From: Streptomyces humidus
GTDB lineage: Bacteria; Actinomycetota; Actinomycetes; Streptomycetales; Streptomycetaceae
Reading direction: 5' to 3'
Length of the DNA stretch: 64,000 nucleotides
NCBI RefSeq assembly: GCF_014649655.1
Contig: NZ_BMTL01000021.1
Span: 1-64,000, forward strand
Of the stretch, positions 37,099 to 44,527 are shown one piece after another. A program made the position numbers and the translations under genes. Numbering within the stretch: position 1 is the stretch's first letter; the number at the start of each line of letters is the position of its first letter. The notes below the pieces were generated by a model that was given only the letters and a program-made list of their open reading frames with translations, did not search any database and was not told where the DNA came from.

Positions 37099-38000
37099 TG
37101 GACCTCCTGAACTACGCCTTCATGCAGCGGGCGCTGCTCGCCGCGGTCCTGGTCGGCATCACCGCCCCCGCCGTCGGCATCTACCTCGTCCAGCGCCGCC
37201 AGGCCCTCATGGGCGACGGCATCGGCCACGTCGCGATGACCGGCGTCGGCCTCGGCTTCCTGCTCTCCTGGTCTCCGGTCTGGATGGCGACCGGCGTCTC
37301 CGTGCTGGGCGCGGTGATCATGGAACTCATCCGCTGGTACGGCAGGACCCGCGGCGACATCGCCCTGGCCATGCTGTTCTACGGCGGCATGGCCGGCGGC
37401 GTGATGTTCATCAACCTCGCGCCGGGCGGCTCCAACGCCAACCTCACCTCGTACCTCTTCGGCTCGCTGTCGACGGTGTCGGAGTCGGACGTGACGGCGA
37501 TCTGCCTGCTCGCGGCCTTCGTCGTCCTGGTCACCCTCGGTCTGCGCCGCCAGTTGTTCGCGGTCAGCCAGGACGAGGAGTTCGCGCGGGTGACCGGTCT
37601 GCCGGTGCGCGCCCTGAACCTGCTGACGGCGGTCACGGCGGCGGTGACGGTGACCGTGGCGATGCGCGTGGTGGGCCTGCTGCTGGTGTCGGCCCTGATG
37701 GTGGTCCCGGTCGCGGCCGCCCAGCAGCTCAGCCGCAGCTTCGCCGCCACCTTCGCGATCGCGGTGGCCATCGGCGTGACCGTGACCATCGGCGGCACGG
37801 TGACCTCGTACTACCAGGACGTCCCGCCCGGCGCGACGATCGTGCTCCTCACCATCGCCGCGTTCGTCGCGCTCAGCGTGCTCGCCGCCCCTCTGGCCCG
37901 CCGCCGCGCCCGCGCACTGGCCGCGGCACAGCCCGTGGGCGACCCCGCGGAGTGCGCGATTCCGGACACCCGGAGCCCGGGCGACGAAGTCGGCGTCTGA
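37098..38000 (+). CDS. znuB: Zinc ABC transporter, permease
   Basis: A 300-residue ABC-3 family membrane protein with 8-9 predicted helices. Conserved segments are RRQALMGDGIGHVAMTGVGLGF and LLVSALMVVPVAAAQQLS (each typical of the family; shown in part). Expected to form the channel with ZnuC and receive zinc from ZnuA. Its start overlaps the znuC stop. Confidence 0.92.
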   Translation: MDLLNYAFMQRALLAAVLVGITAPAVGIYLVQRRQALMGDGIGHVAMTGVGLGFLLSWSPVWMATGVSVLGAVIMELIRWYGRTRGDIALAMLFYGGMAGGVMFINLAPGGSNANLTSYLFGSLSTVSESDVTAICLLAAFVVLVTLGLRRQLFAVSQDEEFARVTGLPVRALNLLTAVTAAVTVTVAMRVVGLLLVSALMVVPVAAAQQLSRSFAATFAIAVAIGVTVTIGGTVTSYYQDVPPGATIVLLTIAAFVALSVLAAPLARRRARALAAAQPVGDPAECAIPDTRSPGDEVGV

Positions 38001-38059
38001 CCGCGCGCAGACCGGGCTGGCACAATGGCCCGGCAAGCCGCAGACGTGAGGAGACAACG

Positions 38060-38479
38060 GTGACGACCGCTGGACCGCCCGTGAAGGGCCGCTCCACCCG
38101 GCAGCGTGCCGCCGTGGCGGCGGCGCTCGACGAGGTGGACGAGTTCCGCAGCGCACAGGATCTGCACGACATGCTCAAGCACAAGGGCGACTCGGTCGGC
38201 CTGACCACCGTCTATCGCACCCTGCAGTCCCTCGCCGACGCGGGCGAGGTCGACGTCCTGCGCACATCGGACGGCGAGTCCGTGTACCGCCGCTGCTCCA
38301 CCGGCGAGCACCACCACCACCTCGTCTGCCGCGTCTGTGGCAAGGCGGTGGAGGTGGAGGGCCCGGCGGTCGAGAAGTGGGCGGAGGCCATCGCCGCGGA
38401 ACACGGCTATGTGAACGTGGCCCACACGGTGGAGATCTTCGGGACGTGCGCGGACTGCGCGAGGGCCGCCGCGGGTTGA
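38060..38479 (+). CDS. zur: Zinc uptake regulator Zur (Fur family)
   Basis: A 139-residue Fur-family repressor. Winged helix segment GLTTVYRTLQSLADAGEVD, regulatory metal site HHHHLVCRVCGK (residues near 80-91), and a C-terminal structural zinc pair CADC matching CRVC. The GTG at 38060 follows GAGGAG at good spacing. It lies 59 bases after znuB and probably shares its transcript. Zur with zinc should repress the operon through the two boxes upstream of znuA. Confidence 0.94.
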   Translation: MTTAGPPVKGRSTRQRAAVAAALDEVDEFRSAQDLHDMLKHKGDSVGLTTVYRTLQSLADAGEVDVLRTSDGESVYRRCSTGEHHHHLVCRVCGKAVEVEGPAVEKWAEAIAAEHGYVNVAHTVEIFGTCADCARAAAG

Positions 38480-38729
38480 GCCGCCGTGCGTCTCCGGTCC
38501 GCACGGGCGCGCCCGGCGGTCAGACGCGCCGCAGCCGGCCGGCCGGCACCACCGCGTCCTCCCGCACCCCGACGCCCTGCTCTTCGCCCACGGCCCCTCC
38601 CCGGTCCTACGGTGACGGCGTGACGGCGGATGCGAGGGGCCGGGCCGGGTGCGAGGGATCCGGCCGGGGGCCGGGCCAGGGGCCGGATGCCCGGCTCCCC
38701 AGCTCCCCAGCTCCCCGGCCAGGAGTCCG

Positions 38730-38910
38730 CTAGGGCGCGTTTCGAAAGTAGCGTCGTCCGCCCGGAGGGCGGGCCCGGCGGCGTCTGGTGCGTGCGATCG
38801 CAAGGCGGAGGGTCGCCCCGATACTGGATGTATCGGGGTGATCCCGACAACGCGGCGAGCGTGCGTGCCAGACGCCGCCGGGCAGACGGGACTTTCGAAA
38901 CACGCCCTAG
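38730..38910. mobile_element. 181-bp MITE-like inverted-repeat element
   Basis: Left end CTAGGGCGCGTTTCGAAAGT (38730-38749) and right end ACTTTCGAAACACGCCCTAG (38891-38910) are terminal inverted repeats with one mismatch. Inside lie further inverted segments (GCCCGGCGGCGTCTGG facing CCAGACGCCGCCGGGC) and a central hairpin CCCCGATAC-N5-GTATCGGGG. It has no coding capacity. I recall similar intergenic repeats in other Streptomyces. The right terminus supplies the uppS stop codon. Confidence 0.8.
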
Positions 38911-39764
38911 GAGCCGGAGCCGGCGTCCCGCTCCGAACCCGCGCCCTCCAGGGACAGCAGCACCTCGTTCGGGGTGGCGCCGCCGAAACGGCGGTCCCGG
39001 GAGGCGAACTCCACGCACGCACGCCACAGGTCGCGGCGGTCGAAGTCCGGCCACAGGACGTCCTGGAAGACCATCTCCGCATACGCGCTCTGCCAGATCA
39101 GGTAGTTGGAGATGCGCTGCTCGCCGCTCGGCCGCAGGAACAGGTCGACGTCGGGCATGTCCGGGTAGTACAGGTACTTCGCGAGGGTCTTCTCGGTGAC
39201 CTTGGACGGGTCGAGCCGACCCGCCTTCACGTCCTCGGCCAGCGCCTGCGCTGCGTCCGCGATCTCCGCCCGCCCGCCGTAGTTCATGCAGAAGTACAGG
39301 GTGAGGCGGTCGTTGTCCTTGGTCTGCTCCTGGGCGATCTGGAGCTCCTTGGCCACCGACTTCCACAGCTTGGGCATCCGGCCCACCCAGCGCACCCGGA
39401 TCCCCAGCTCGTCGAGGGTGTCGCGGGTCTTGCGGATGAAGTCGCGGTTGAAGTTCATCAGGAAGCGGACCTCGTCGGGCGAGCGCTTCCAGTTCTCGGT
39501 GGAGAAGGCGTAGAGCGAGATGTTGCGCACGCCCATCTCGACCGCGCCCTGCAACACGTCGAGAACCTGCTCGGCGCCGACCTTGTGCCCCTCGGTGCGC
39601 GGCAGCCCGCGCTCCTTGGCCCAGCGGCCGTTGCCGTCCATGACGATCGCCACGTGTTCGGGCACCAGCTCACCGGGGAGCTTGGGCGGGCGAGCGCCGG
39701 ACGGATGCGGCTCGGGCGTCCTGTACTCCCGACGCTGCCGCCCCAGGAACCCGCGTACGACCAT
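38907..39764 (-). CDS. uppS: Isoprenyl (undecaprenyl/polyprenyl) diphosphate synthase
   Basis: A 285-residue cis-prenyltransferase making the lipid carrier for cell wall synthesis. Motifs are VAIVMDGNGRWAKERGLPR (catalytic Asp), YAFSTENWKRSPDEV, LFLRPSGEQRISNYL and QSAYAEMVF. GAGAGG lies about 4 bases before the ATG at 39764. The stop codon TAG (38907-38909) belongs to the right end of the 181-bp repeat element, so the last residues (GSERDAGSGS) may not be the ancestral C-terminus. recO lies 16 bases upstream on the same strand. Confidence 0.94.
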   Translation of the reverse strand: MVVRGFLGRQRREYRTPEPHPSGARPPKLPGELVPEHVAIVMDGNGRWAKERGLPRTEGHKVGAEQVLDVLQGAVEMGVRNISLYAFSTENWKRSPDEVRFLMNFNRDFIRKTRDTLDELGIRVRWVGRMPKLWKSVAKELQIAQEQTKDNDRLTLYFCMNYGGRAEIADAAQALAEDVKAGRLDPSKVTEKTLAKYLYYPDMPDVDLFLRPSGEQRISNYLIWQSAYAEMVFQDVLWPDFDRRDLWRACVEFASRDRRFGGATPNEVLLSLEGAGSERDAGSGS

Positions 39765-39780
39765 GTGCCTCTCGTCTCCT

Positions 39781-40530
39781 TCACTTTTCCACATACCGAA
39801 GGGAGCGCAGCCCGCGCTCCAGATGCCAGTGCAGATAGGCGGACACCAGCCCGCTGCCCTCCCGGACGTGACGCGGCTCGCACGCGTCTGCCGTCTCCCA
39901 GTCTCCCGTGAGCAGCGCGCCGAGGAGGACCAGGGTCTGCGGCGAGGGCACGACGCTCCCGGCCACCCGGCAGTCGGCGCAGACCGAGCCGCCGGCGGCG
40001 ACCGAGAAGAACCGGTTGGGCCCCGGCATCCCGCACCTGGCGCAGTCGCCGAAGCTGGGCGCGTACCCGTTGACGGCCAGCGACCGCAGCAGGAACGCGT
40101 CAAGCACGAGGTGCGGGGCGTGCTCGCCGCGGGCCAGGGTCCGCAGCGCCCCCACGAGCAGCAGGTACTGCTGCACGGCCGGTTCGCCCTCGTGGTCGGT
40201 GAACCGCTCGGCGGTCTCCAGCATGGCCGTCCCCGCCGTGTAGCGGGCGTAGTCGGTCACGATGCCGCCGCCGTAGGGGGCGATGATCTCGCTCTGTGTG
40301 CACAGCGGCAGTCCGCGGCCCACGAGTTCGCTGCTGCCCCGCGCGAAGAACTGCACGTCGACGTGGGAGAAGGGTTCGAGACGCGCCCCGAACTTGGACT
40401 TCGTCCGCCGCACCCCCCGTGCCACGGCCCGCACCCGCCCGTGCCCGCGCGTCAGCAGCGTGATGATGCGGTCGGCCTCGCCCAGCTTCTGGGTCCGCAG
40501 GACGATGCCGTCGTCCCGGAAGAGACTCAT
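39781..40530 (-). CDS. recO: DNA repair protein RecO
   Basis: A 249-residue recombination mediator. The N-terminal OB fold begins SLFRDDGIVLRTQKLGEADR, with RGVRRTKSKFG downstream. A zinc site is formed by CARCG and CADCR. RecO loads RecA with RecR at gaps. The ATG overlaps the stop of a 41-codon upstream ORF that resembles its own N-terminus (listed separately). uppS follows 16 bases downstream, so the two are probably co-transcribed. Confidence 0.94.
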   Translation of the reverse strand: MSLFRDDGIVLRTQKLGEADRIITLLTRGHGRVRAVARGVRRTKSKFGARLEPFSHVDVQFFARGSSELVGRGLPLCTQSEIIAPYGGGIVTDYARYTAGTAMLETAERFTDHEGEPAVQQYLLLVGALRTLARGEHAPHLVLDAFLLRSLAVNGYAPSFGDCARCGMPGPNRFFSVAAGGSVCADCRVAGSVVPSPQTLVLLGALLTGDWETADACEPRHVREGSGLVSAYLHWHLERGLRSLRYVEK

Positions 40531-40652
40531 CGCACACCACCGCCGGGGGCCCGCCGGGGCCGCCGCCCGCCGCCCGGCCGCGGCGTGACGCGCCCCGCCT
40601 CCCCCGGCTTCTGGGGGCGCAGCACGCTGCCGTGGTCGCGGAACAGGCTCAT
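40527..40652 (-). CDS. Small upstream ORF resembling the RecO N-terminus
   Basis: A 41-codon ORF reading MSLFRDHGSVLRPQKPGEAG, which aligns with the first 20 residues of RecO (MSLFRDDGIVLRTQKLGEAD) at 15 identical positions. After that it becomes Arg/Gly/Pro-rich. Its TGA overlaps the recO ATG (ATGA). It may be a degenerate partial duplication of the recO 5' end that now acts as a coupled leader ORF. A GGAG lies only 2-3 bases before its ATG. Confidence 0.5.
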   Translation of the reverse strand: MSLFRDHGSVLRPQKPGEAGRVTPRPGGGRRPRRAPGGGVR

Positions 40653-40793
40653 GGCTCCATTCTCGCCTACGCCGGGAGGGTGGTGTGTCCGCCCGTGGCG
40701 ATCCCCGGGGCGGGCGCGCGCAACCAGAGGCGCGGGCCGGGGCGTCCGTGTACAGGGAAACGACTTCTGTGTTCCCGACGGACGGAGAGAACG

Positions 40794-41693
40794 ATCTCAG
40801 CCTCGACCACTCGCCGCACCCTGCTCACCGCCGGCGCGGGCGCCGGCGCCGCCCTGCTCGCCGCCGGCCCCGCACGGGCCGCCGCCGACACCGCCGCCGA
40901 CACCGGCGCCGGCTCCGTCGCCGCCCGCCTGCGCGACCTGGAGTCCCGGCACGGCGCCCGGCTCGGCGTGTTCGCGTACAACGTCCGCACCCGCCGCCGC
41001 GTCCGCCACCGCGCCGACGAGCTCTTCCCGGTCTGCTCGCTCTTCAAGACCCTGGCGGTGGCGGCCGTGCTGCGGGACCTGGACGCGTCGGCGCTGGACC
41101 GGCGCATCCACTACACGGCCGACGACGTGGTGGAGAACTCGGAGATCACCAAGGACCACGTGGCCGACGGCATGACGATCGCCGAGCTGTCCGCGGCGGC
41201 GATCCGGCACAGCGACAACACGGCCGGGAACCTGCTGCTGCGCGAGCTGGGCGGCCCCGCCGCGATCACCCGCTTCGCCCGCTCCGTCGGCGACCGCGTC
41301 ACCCGCCTCGACCGGTGGGAGCCGGAGCTCAACTCGGCCGAGCCGGGGCGGACCACGGACACCACGAGCCCGTACGCGATCGCGCGCACCTACGCCAGGC
41401 TGGTCCTCGGCGACGCCCTGGCCCCCGCCGGCCGACGCCGCCTGACCGACTGGATGCTCGGCACCGTCACCAGCGCCAACCGCTTCCGCGCCGGCCTCCC
41501 GGCCGACTGGACGGTCGCCGACAAGACCGGCGGCGGCTGGTACGGCGCGAACAACGACGCGGGCATCGCCTGGACCCCGGACGGCGCCCCCGTCGTCCTC
41601 GCGGTCCAGCTCACCAAGCCCGACCGGGAGGCCCCCTACGACCACGCCCTGATCGTGGAGACGGCGGAGGTGCTGGCGGCGGCACTGGGCTAG
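40794..41693 (+). CDS. Class A beta-lactamase, start codon unclear
   Basis: A roughly 299-residue secreted serine beta-lactamase. A Tat-like signal (TTRRTLLTAGAGAG...ARAA) is followed by the class A motifs: SxxK in CSLFKTL, SDN in RHSDNTAGN, the omega-loop Glu in EPELN and KTG in DKTGGGWYG. GGAG at 40784-40787 is 6 bases before an ATC at 40794 (ACG at 40791), but no ATG/GTG/TTG lies there. The nearest in-frame GTGs (40680, 40683, 40695) would add an unlikely 33- to 38-residue basic leader. Start is therefore tentative. Convergent with the phosphatase gene. Confidence 0.85.
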   Translation: MSASTTRRTLLTAGAGAGAALLAAGPARAAADTAADTGAGSVAARLRDLESRHGARLGVFAYNVRTRRRVRHRADELFPVCSLFKTLAVAAVLRDLDASALDRRIHYTADDVVENSEITKDHVADGMTIAELSAAAIRHSDNTAGNLLLRELGGPAAITRFARSVGDRVTRLDRWEPELNSAEPGRTTDTTSPYAIARTYARLVLGDALAPAGRRRLTDWMLGTVTSANRFRAGLPADWTVADKTGGGWYGANNDAGIAWTPDGAPVVLAVQLTKPDREAPYDHALIVETAEVLAAALG

Positions 41694-41801
41694 GGGTGTC
41701 CTCCCCATGACAGGGTCGGCCGGCGCGTCGCCTTCTCCGTGGAGCCGGCGGGCCCCGCACACCTCGTCCGCGGAAGGCCCGGCCCAGCCGCGGCCCCCGC
41801 C

Positions 41802-42251
41802 TCAGCCGGAGAGCGCGAACCCCCGCACATACCTGCGCTGCCAAGGCGTCTCCACCGCGCGCCGGTCGTAGTGGCGGCGGACGAAGGCCACCGCCTCGCC
41901 CGCCGGTACGCCGTCCAGGACCGCCAGGCACGCCAGGGCCGTTCCCGTGCGGCCGCGGCCTCCGGCGCAGGCGATCTCGACGCGTTCGCCGGCCGCGCGG
42001 CGCCAGGCCTCGGTGAGGGCCTCCCGGGCGTCACGGCGGTCGGCAGGGAGGCGGAAGTCGGGCCAGCGAAGCCAGCGGGACTCCCAGGGCGACGACGGGG
42101 GCCGCGCGCCGAGGAGGTAGACGCCGTACGCGGGTGCGGGGGCCGTGGGGTCGAGCGGGCGACGCAGGCCGCGGCCGCGGACCAGCCGCCCGGACGGCAG
42201 TTCCAGCACTCCGGGGTCGGCGGCGCACCAGGCCCGTGATTCGTTCTCCAT
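41802..42251 (-). CDS. Protein-tyrosine/dual-specificity phosphatase family protein
   Basis: A 149-residue cysteine phosphatase. The P-loop is IACAGGRGRTGTAL, the CX5R signature followed by Thr. A preceding WPDFRLPADR stretch may carry the general acid Asp. It is small and cytoplasmic, like other bacterial DSP-type phosphatases. It is divergent from a SigE-family sigma factor gene, 80 bases apart. The ATG at 42251 is preceded by GGAG at short spacing. Substrate unknown. Confidence 0.8.
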   Translation of the reverse strand: MENESRAWCAADPGVLELPSGRLVRGRGLRRPLDPTAPAPAYGVYLLGARPPSSPWESRWLRWPDFRLPADRRDAREALTEAWRRAAGERVEIACAGGRGRTGTALACLAVLDGVPAGEAVAFVRRHYDRRAVETPWQRRYVRGFALSG

Positions 42252-42331
42252 CACTCCATTCGATCCCCGTGGCGGAAGCCGGGCAACCGATTCCGTCCGA
42301 CCGGTGGTCTGGAGGGCGAGGAGGGTGCTTG

Positions 42332-42880
42332 ATGCAGGCCGAACAAGAGGACCGGTTCCAGGAGTTCGTCAGAGCCCGTTGGTCCCGGCTGGTGCGGACC
42401 GCGTATCTGCTCACGGGCGACGTCCATCACGCGGAGGACCTGACGCAGACCGCGCTGGCGAAGGCGTACCGGTCGTGGCGGCGGATATCTCGCAGCGACA
42501 ACCCGGAGGCCTATGTCCGGCGGATGCTGGTCAGCTGCAACAGCGACCGGTTCCGCAAGCGGAGGGTCGTCGAGGCGCTGACCGCGGCGCCGCCCGAGCG
42601 TGCGGGGCGGGACGAGACTGCTGGGCGGGTCGAGGAGCGCGGCTCGCTGATGGCCGGGCTGGCCCAACTCCCGCCGAAGCAGCGGGCGGTGGTGGTGCTC
42701 CGGTACTGGGAGGACCTGTCGGAGGCGGAGGTGGCCGAGGTGCTGGGCTGCTCACAGGGGACGGTCAAGAGCCAGGCGTCGAAGGGGCTGGCGAAGTTGC
42801 GCATGCAGCCGGGACTGGCCGCCGGTCGCACGGCCTCCGGCAGTCGGGAACAGGCGCGGGCGCAGGGAGGCACCAGGTGA
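42332..42880 (+). CDS. SigE-family RNA polymerase sigma factor (ECF type)
   Basis: A 182-residue ECF sigma factor. Region 2 includes RTAYLLTGDVHHAEDLTQTA, and region 4 includes LPPKQRAVVVLRYWEDLSEAEVAEVLGCS followed by GTVKSQASKGLAKLR (given in part). This wording is typical of the actinobacterial SigE family. GAGGAGGG lies 7 bases before the ATG. It overlaps the downstream membrane protein gene by GTGA, so the two are coupled; that protein is the likely regulator. Confidence 0.92.
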   Translation: MQAEQEDRFQEFVRARWSRLVRTAYLLTGDVHHAEDLTQTALAKAYRSWRRISRSDNPEAYVRRMLVSCNSDRFRKRRVVEALTAAPPERAGRDETAGRVEERGSLMAGLAQLPPKQRAVVVLRYWEDLSEAEVAEVLGCSQGTVKSQASKGLAKLRMQPGLAAGRTASGSREQARAQGGTR

Positions 42881-43791
42881 ACGAGTGGGACGACCAGAGG
42901 GAACTGGAGGAGCGGATGCGTGAGCTGCTCGCTGAGGACGCCTACACGATCCGGCCCTCGCCGGCGCCCTACCCGGCGATCCGGCGGCGGGGACTGGCCG
43001 AGCGGCGGCGGCGCGTGACGGTGACCGGGGCGGCGCTGGCCGCGCTCGCCGCGGTGCCGGTGGGGGCGTACGCCGTGAACGGCGGGGACGGGGCCCGGGG
43101 CGCCGACACGGCCGCGCCGAACCCGTCGGCGAGCGCCTCGCGGGCCCCGGCCGCGAGGCCGTCCTCGGCGCCGGACGGCCCGGCGCGGCCCGCCACGAAG
43201 GGGCAGTTGCTCGACGGCATCACCTTCGAGCAGGCGGCGGACGGGCTCAAGGAGTGTCTGCGGGCCGAGGGCGGGCCCGCCGGCAGCGTCCGTGACCTGG
43301 GCAGGGCGAAGGACTACCGGATCGTCCTGGCGCTCAAGAGCACCGGGGACTCCAACCGTCCCGGCGACGGCGTCAACGTCGTCGCGGTGAGGGAGAAGCC
43401 GGCCGGCTTCCGGGTGGTGTGCACCCTGCAGGACGGCGCCGCCTCGGGCATCAGCGTCAGCTCGAGCGACGCCGGCCCGCCGGACGCGGGTCCGGTGATG
43501 CCCGACGTGAACGGCGGCAAGCTGTACCAGCAGTCGTTCCCCGACAAGGGCCACTGGAAGCTGCCGTTCCGCTGGGGCGTCATCGGCACGGTGGAGCCGT
43601 CGGTCGCCAAGGTGACCGTCTCCTACGGGGACGGCAGCACGACGGCCGCCCTGGACGGAACCTGGTTCGTCGCGGCGGGCATGCTGAACCGGCAGGTCAC
43701 CCTCGCCCCGCACATCAAGGGCTACGACAGGACGGGCAAGCTCGTCTACGACTCCGACACGGACAGCACCTACCAGCGGACGCTGCCGTAG
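42877..43791 (+). CDS. Membrane protein coupled to sigma factor; candidate anti-sigma factor
   Basis: A 304-residue protein. A charged cytoplasmic N-terminus (residues 1-45, with ELEERMRELLAEDAY) precedes one transmembrane helix (about 47-66). A Ser/Ala/Pro linker and an extracellular domain of about 190 residues with two cysteines follow. Start overlaps the sigma stop (GTGA) after GGGAGG. Coupling and one-helix topology are usual for anti-sigma factors, but no zinc-binding HxxxCxxC motif is present, so the role is inferred. Confidence 0.75.
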   Translation: MNEWDDQRELEERMRELLAEDAYTIRPSPAPYPAIRRRGLAERRRRVTVTGAALAALAAVPVGAYAVNGGDGARGADTAAPNPSASASRAPAARPSSAPDGPARPATKGQLLDGITFEQAADGLKECLRAEGGPAGSVRDLGRAKDYRIVLALKSTGDSNRPGDGVNVVAVREKPAGFRVVCTLQDGAASGISVSSSDAGPPDAGPVMPDVNGGKLYQQSFPDKGHWKLPFRWGVIGTVEPSVAKVTVSYGDGSTTAALDGTWFVAAGMLNRQVTLAPHIKGYDRTGKLVYDSDTDSTYQRTLP

Positions 43792-43811
43792 GGGCGTCCC
43801 CGCCCCTACGG
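43786..43811. terminator. Bidirectional terminator after the sigma operon
   Basis: Arms CCGTAGGGGC and GCCCCTACGG with a 6-base loop. The left arm contains the stop codon of the membrane protein gene. It lies between convergent genes. Confidence 0.82.
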
Positions 43812-43858
43812 CCCACCCGCCGCAATCGCGGCCCGTGCCGCCCCGCCCGCCCGGACGG

Positions 43859-44527
43859 TCAGGTCCTTCCCGGTGACACCAGGCCCGACTCGTAGGCCAC
43901 GATCACCAGTTGGGCCCGGTCCCGTGCGCCCAGTCTGCCCATGATCCGGCTGACATGGGTCTTCGCGGTGAGCGGGCTGAGGCCCAGCGTCTCGGCGATC
44001 TCGGTGTTGGTCAGACCGCGGGCGACCAGGGCGAGCACCTCGCGCTCGCGCTCGGAGAGTCCTTCCGGGCCGCCCACCGGGGGCGGCCCGGCGGGGCTGC
44101 GCAGGAACCGGGCGATCAGCCGTGACGTCGGCCCGGGCGACAGCAGGGCCTCGCCCGCGGCGACCGTGCGGATGGCGTCCAGGAGTTCGGCGGGCCGGGT
44201 GTCCTTCACGAGGAAACCGGACGCGCCCGCGCGCAGCGCCTCGACGATGTTCTCGTCGGTGTCGTACGTGGTCAGGACGAGCACGCGGACGCCGGTCAGC
44301 TCGTCGTCGGCGGCGATCAGCCGGGTCGCCTCGATGCCGTCGAGGTCGGGCATGCGGACGTCCATGACGATGAGGTCGGGGCGTTCGTCGCGGGCCAGCC
44401 GCACCGCTTCCCGGCCGGTGCCGGCCTGGCCGACCACCGCCATGTCCGGCGCCGACTCCACGAGCATCGCGAACGCGGCCCGGACGAGGGTCTGGTCGTC
44501 CGCGAGCAGGATCCTGAGCCCGCTCAC
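43859..44527 (-). CDS. Two-component response regulator (NarL/LuxR type)
   Basis: A 222-residue regulator. The receiver domain (about 1-125) has ILLADDQTLVR, phosphorylation site VMDVRMPDLDG and the KD...T switch positions LVLTTYDTD and FLVKD. The C-terminal LuxR helix-turn-helix (about 155-215) has LSEREREVLALVARGLTNTE. The GTG at 44527 overlaps the histidine kinase stop (GTGA). Its partner is the adjacent kinase; likely targets include the MMPL transporter gene upstream. Confidence 0.93.
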   Translation of the reverse strand: MSGLRILLADDQTLVRAAFAMLVESAPDMAVVGQAGTGREAVRLARDERPDLIVMDVRMPDLDGIEATRLIAADDELTGVRVLVLTTYDTDENIVEALRAGASGFLVKDTRPAELLDAIRTVAAGEALLSPGPTSRLIARFLRSPAGPPPVGGPEGLSEREREVLALVARGLTNTEIAETLGLSPLTAKTHVSRIMGRLGARDRAQLVIVAYESGLVSPGRT

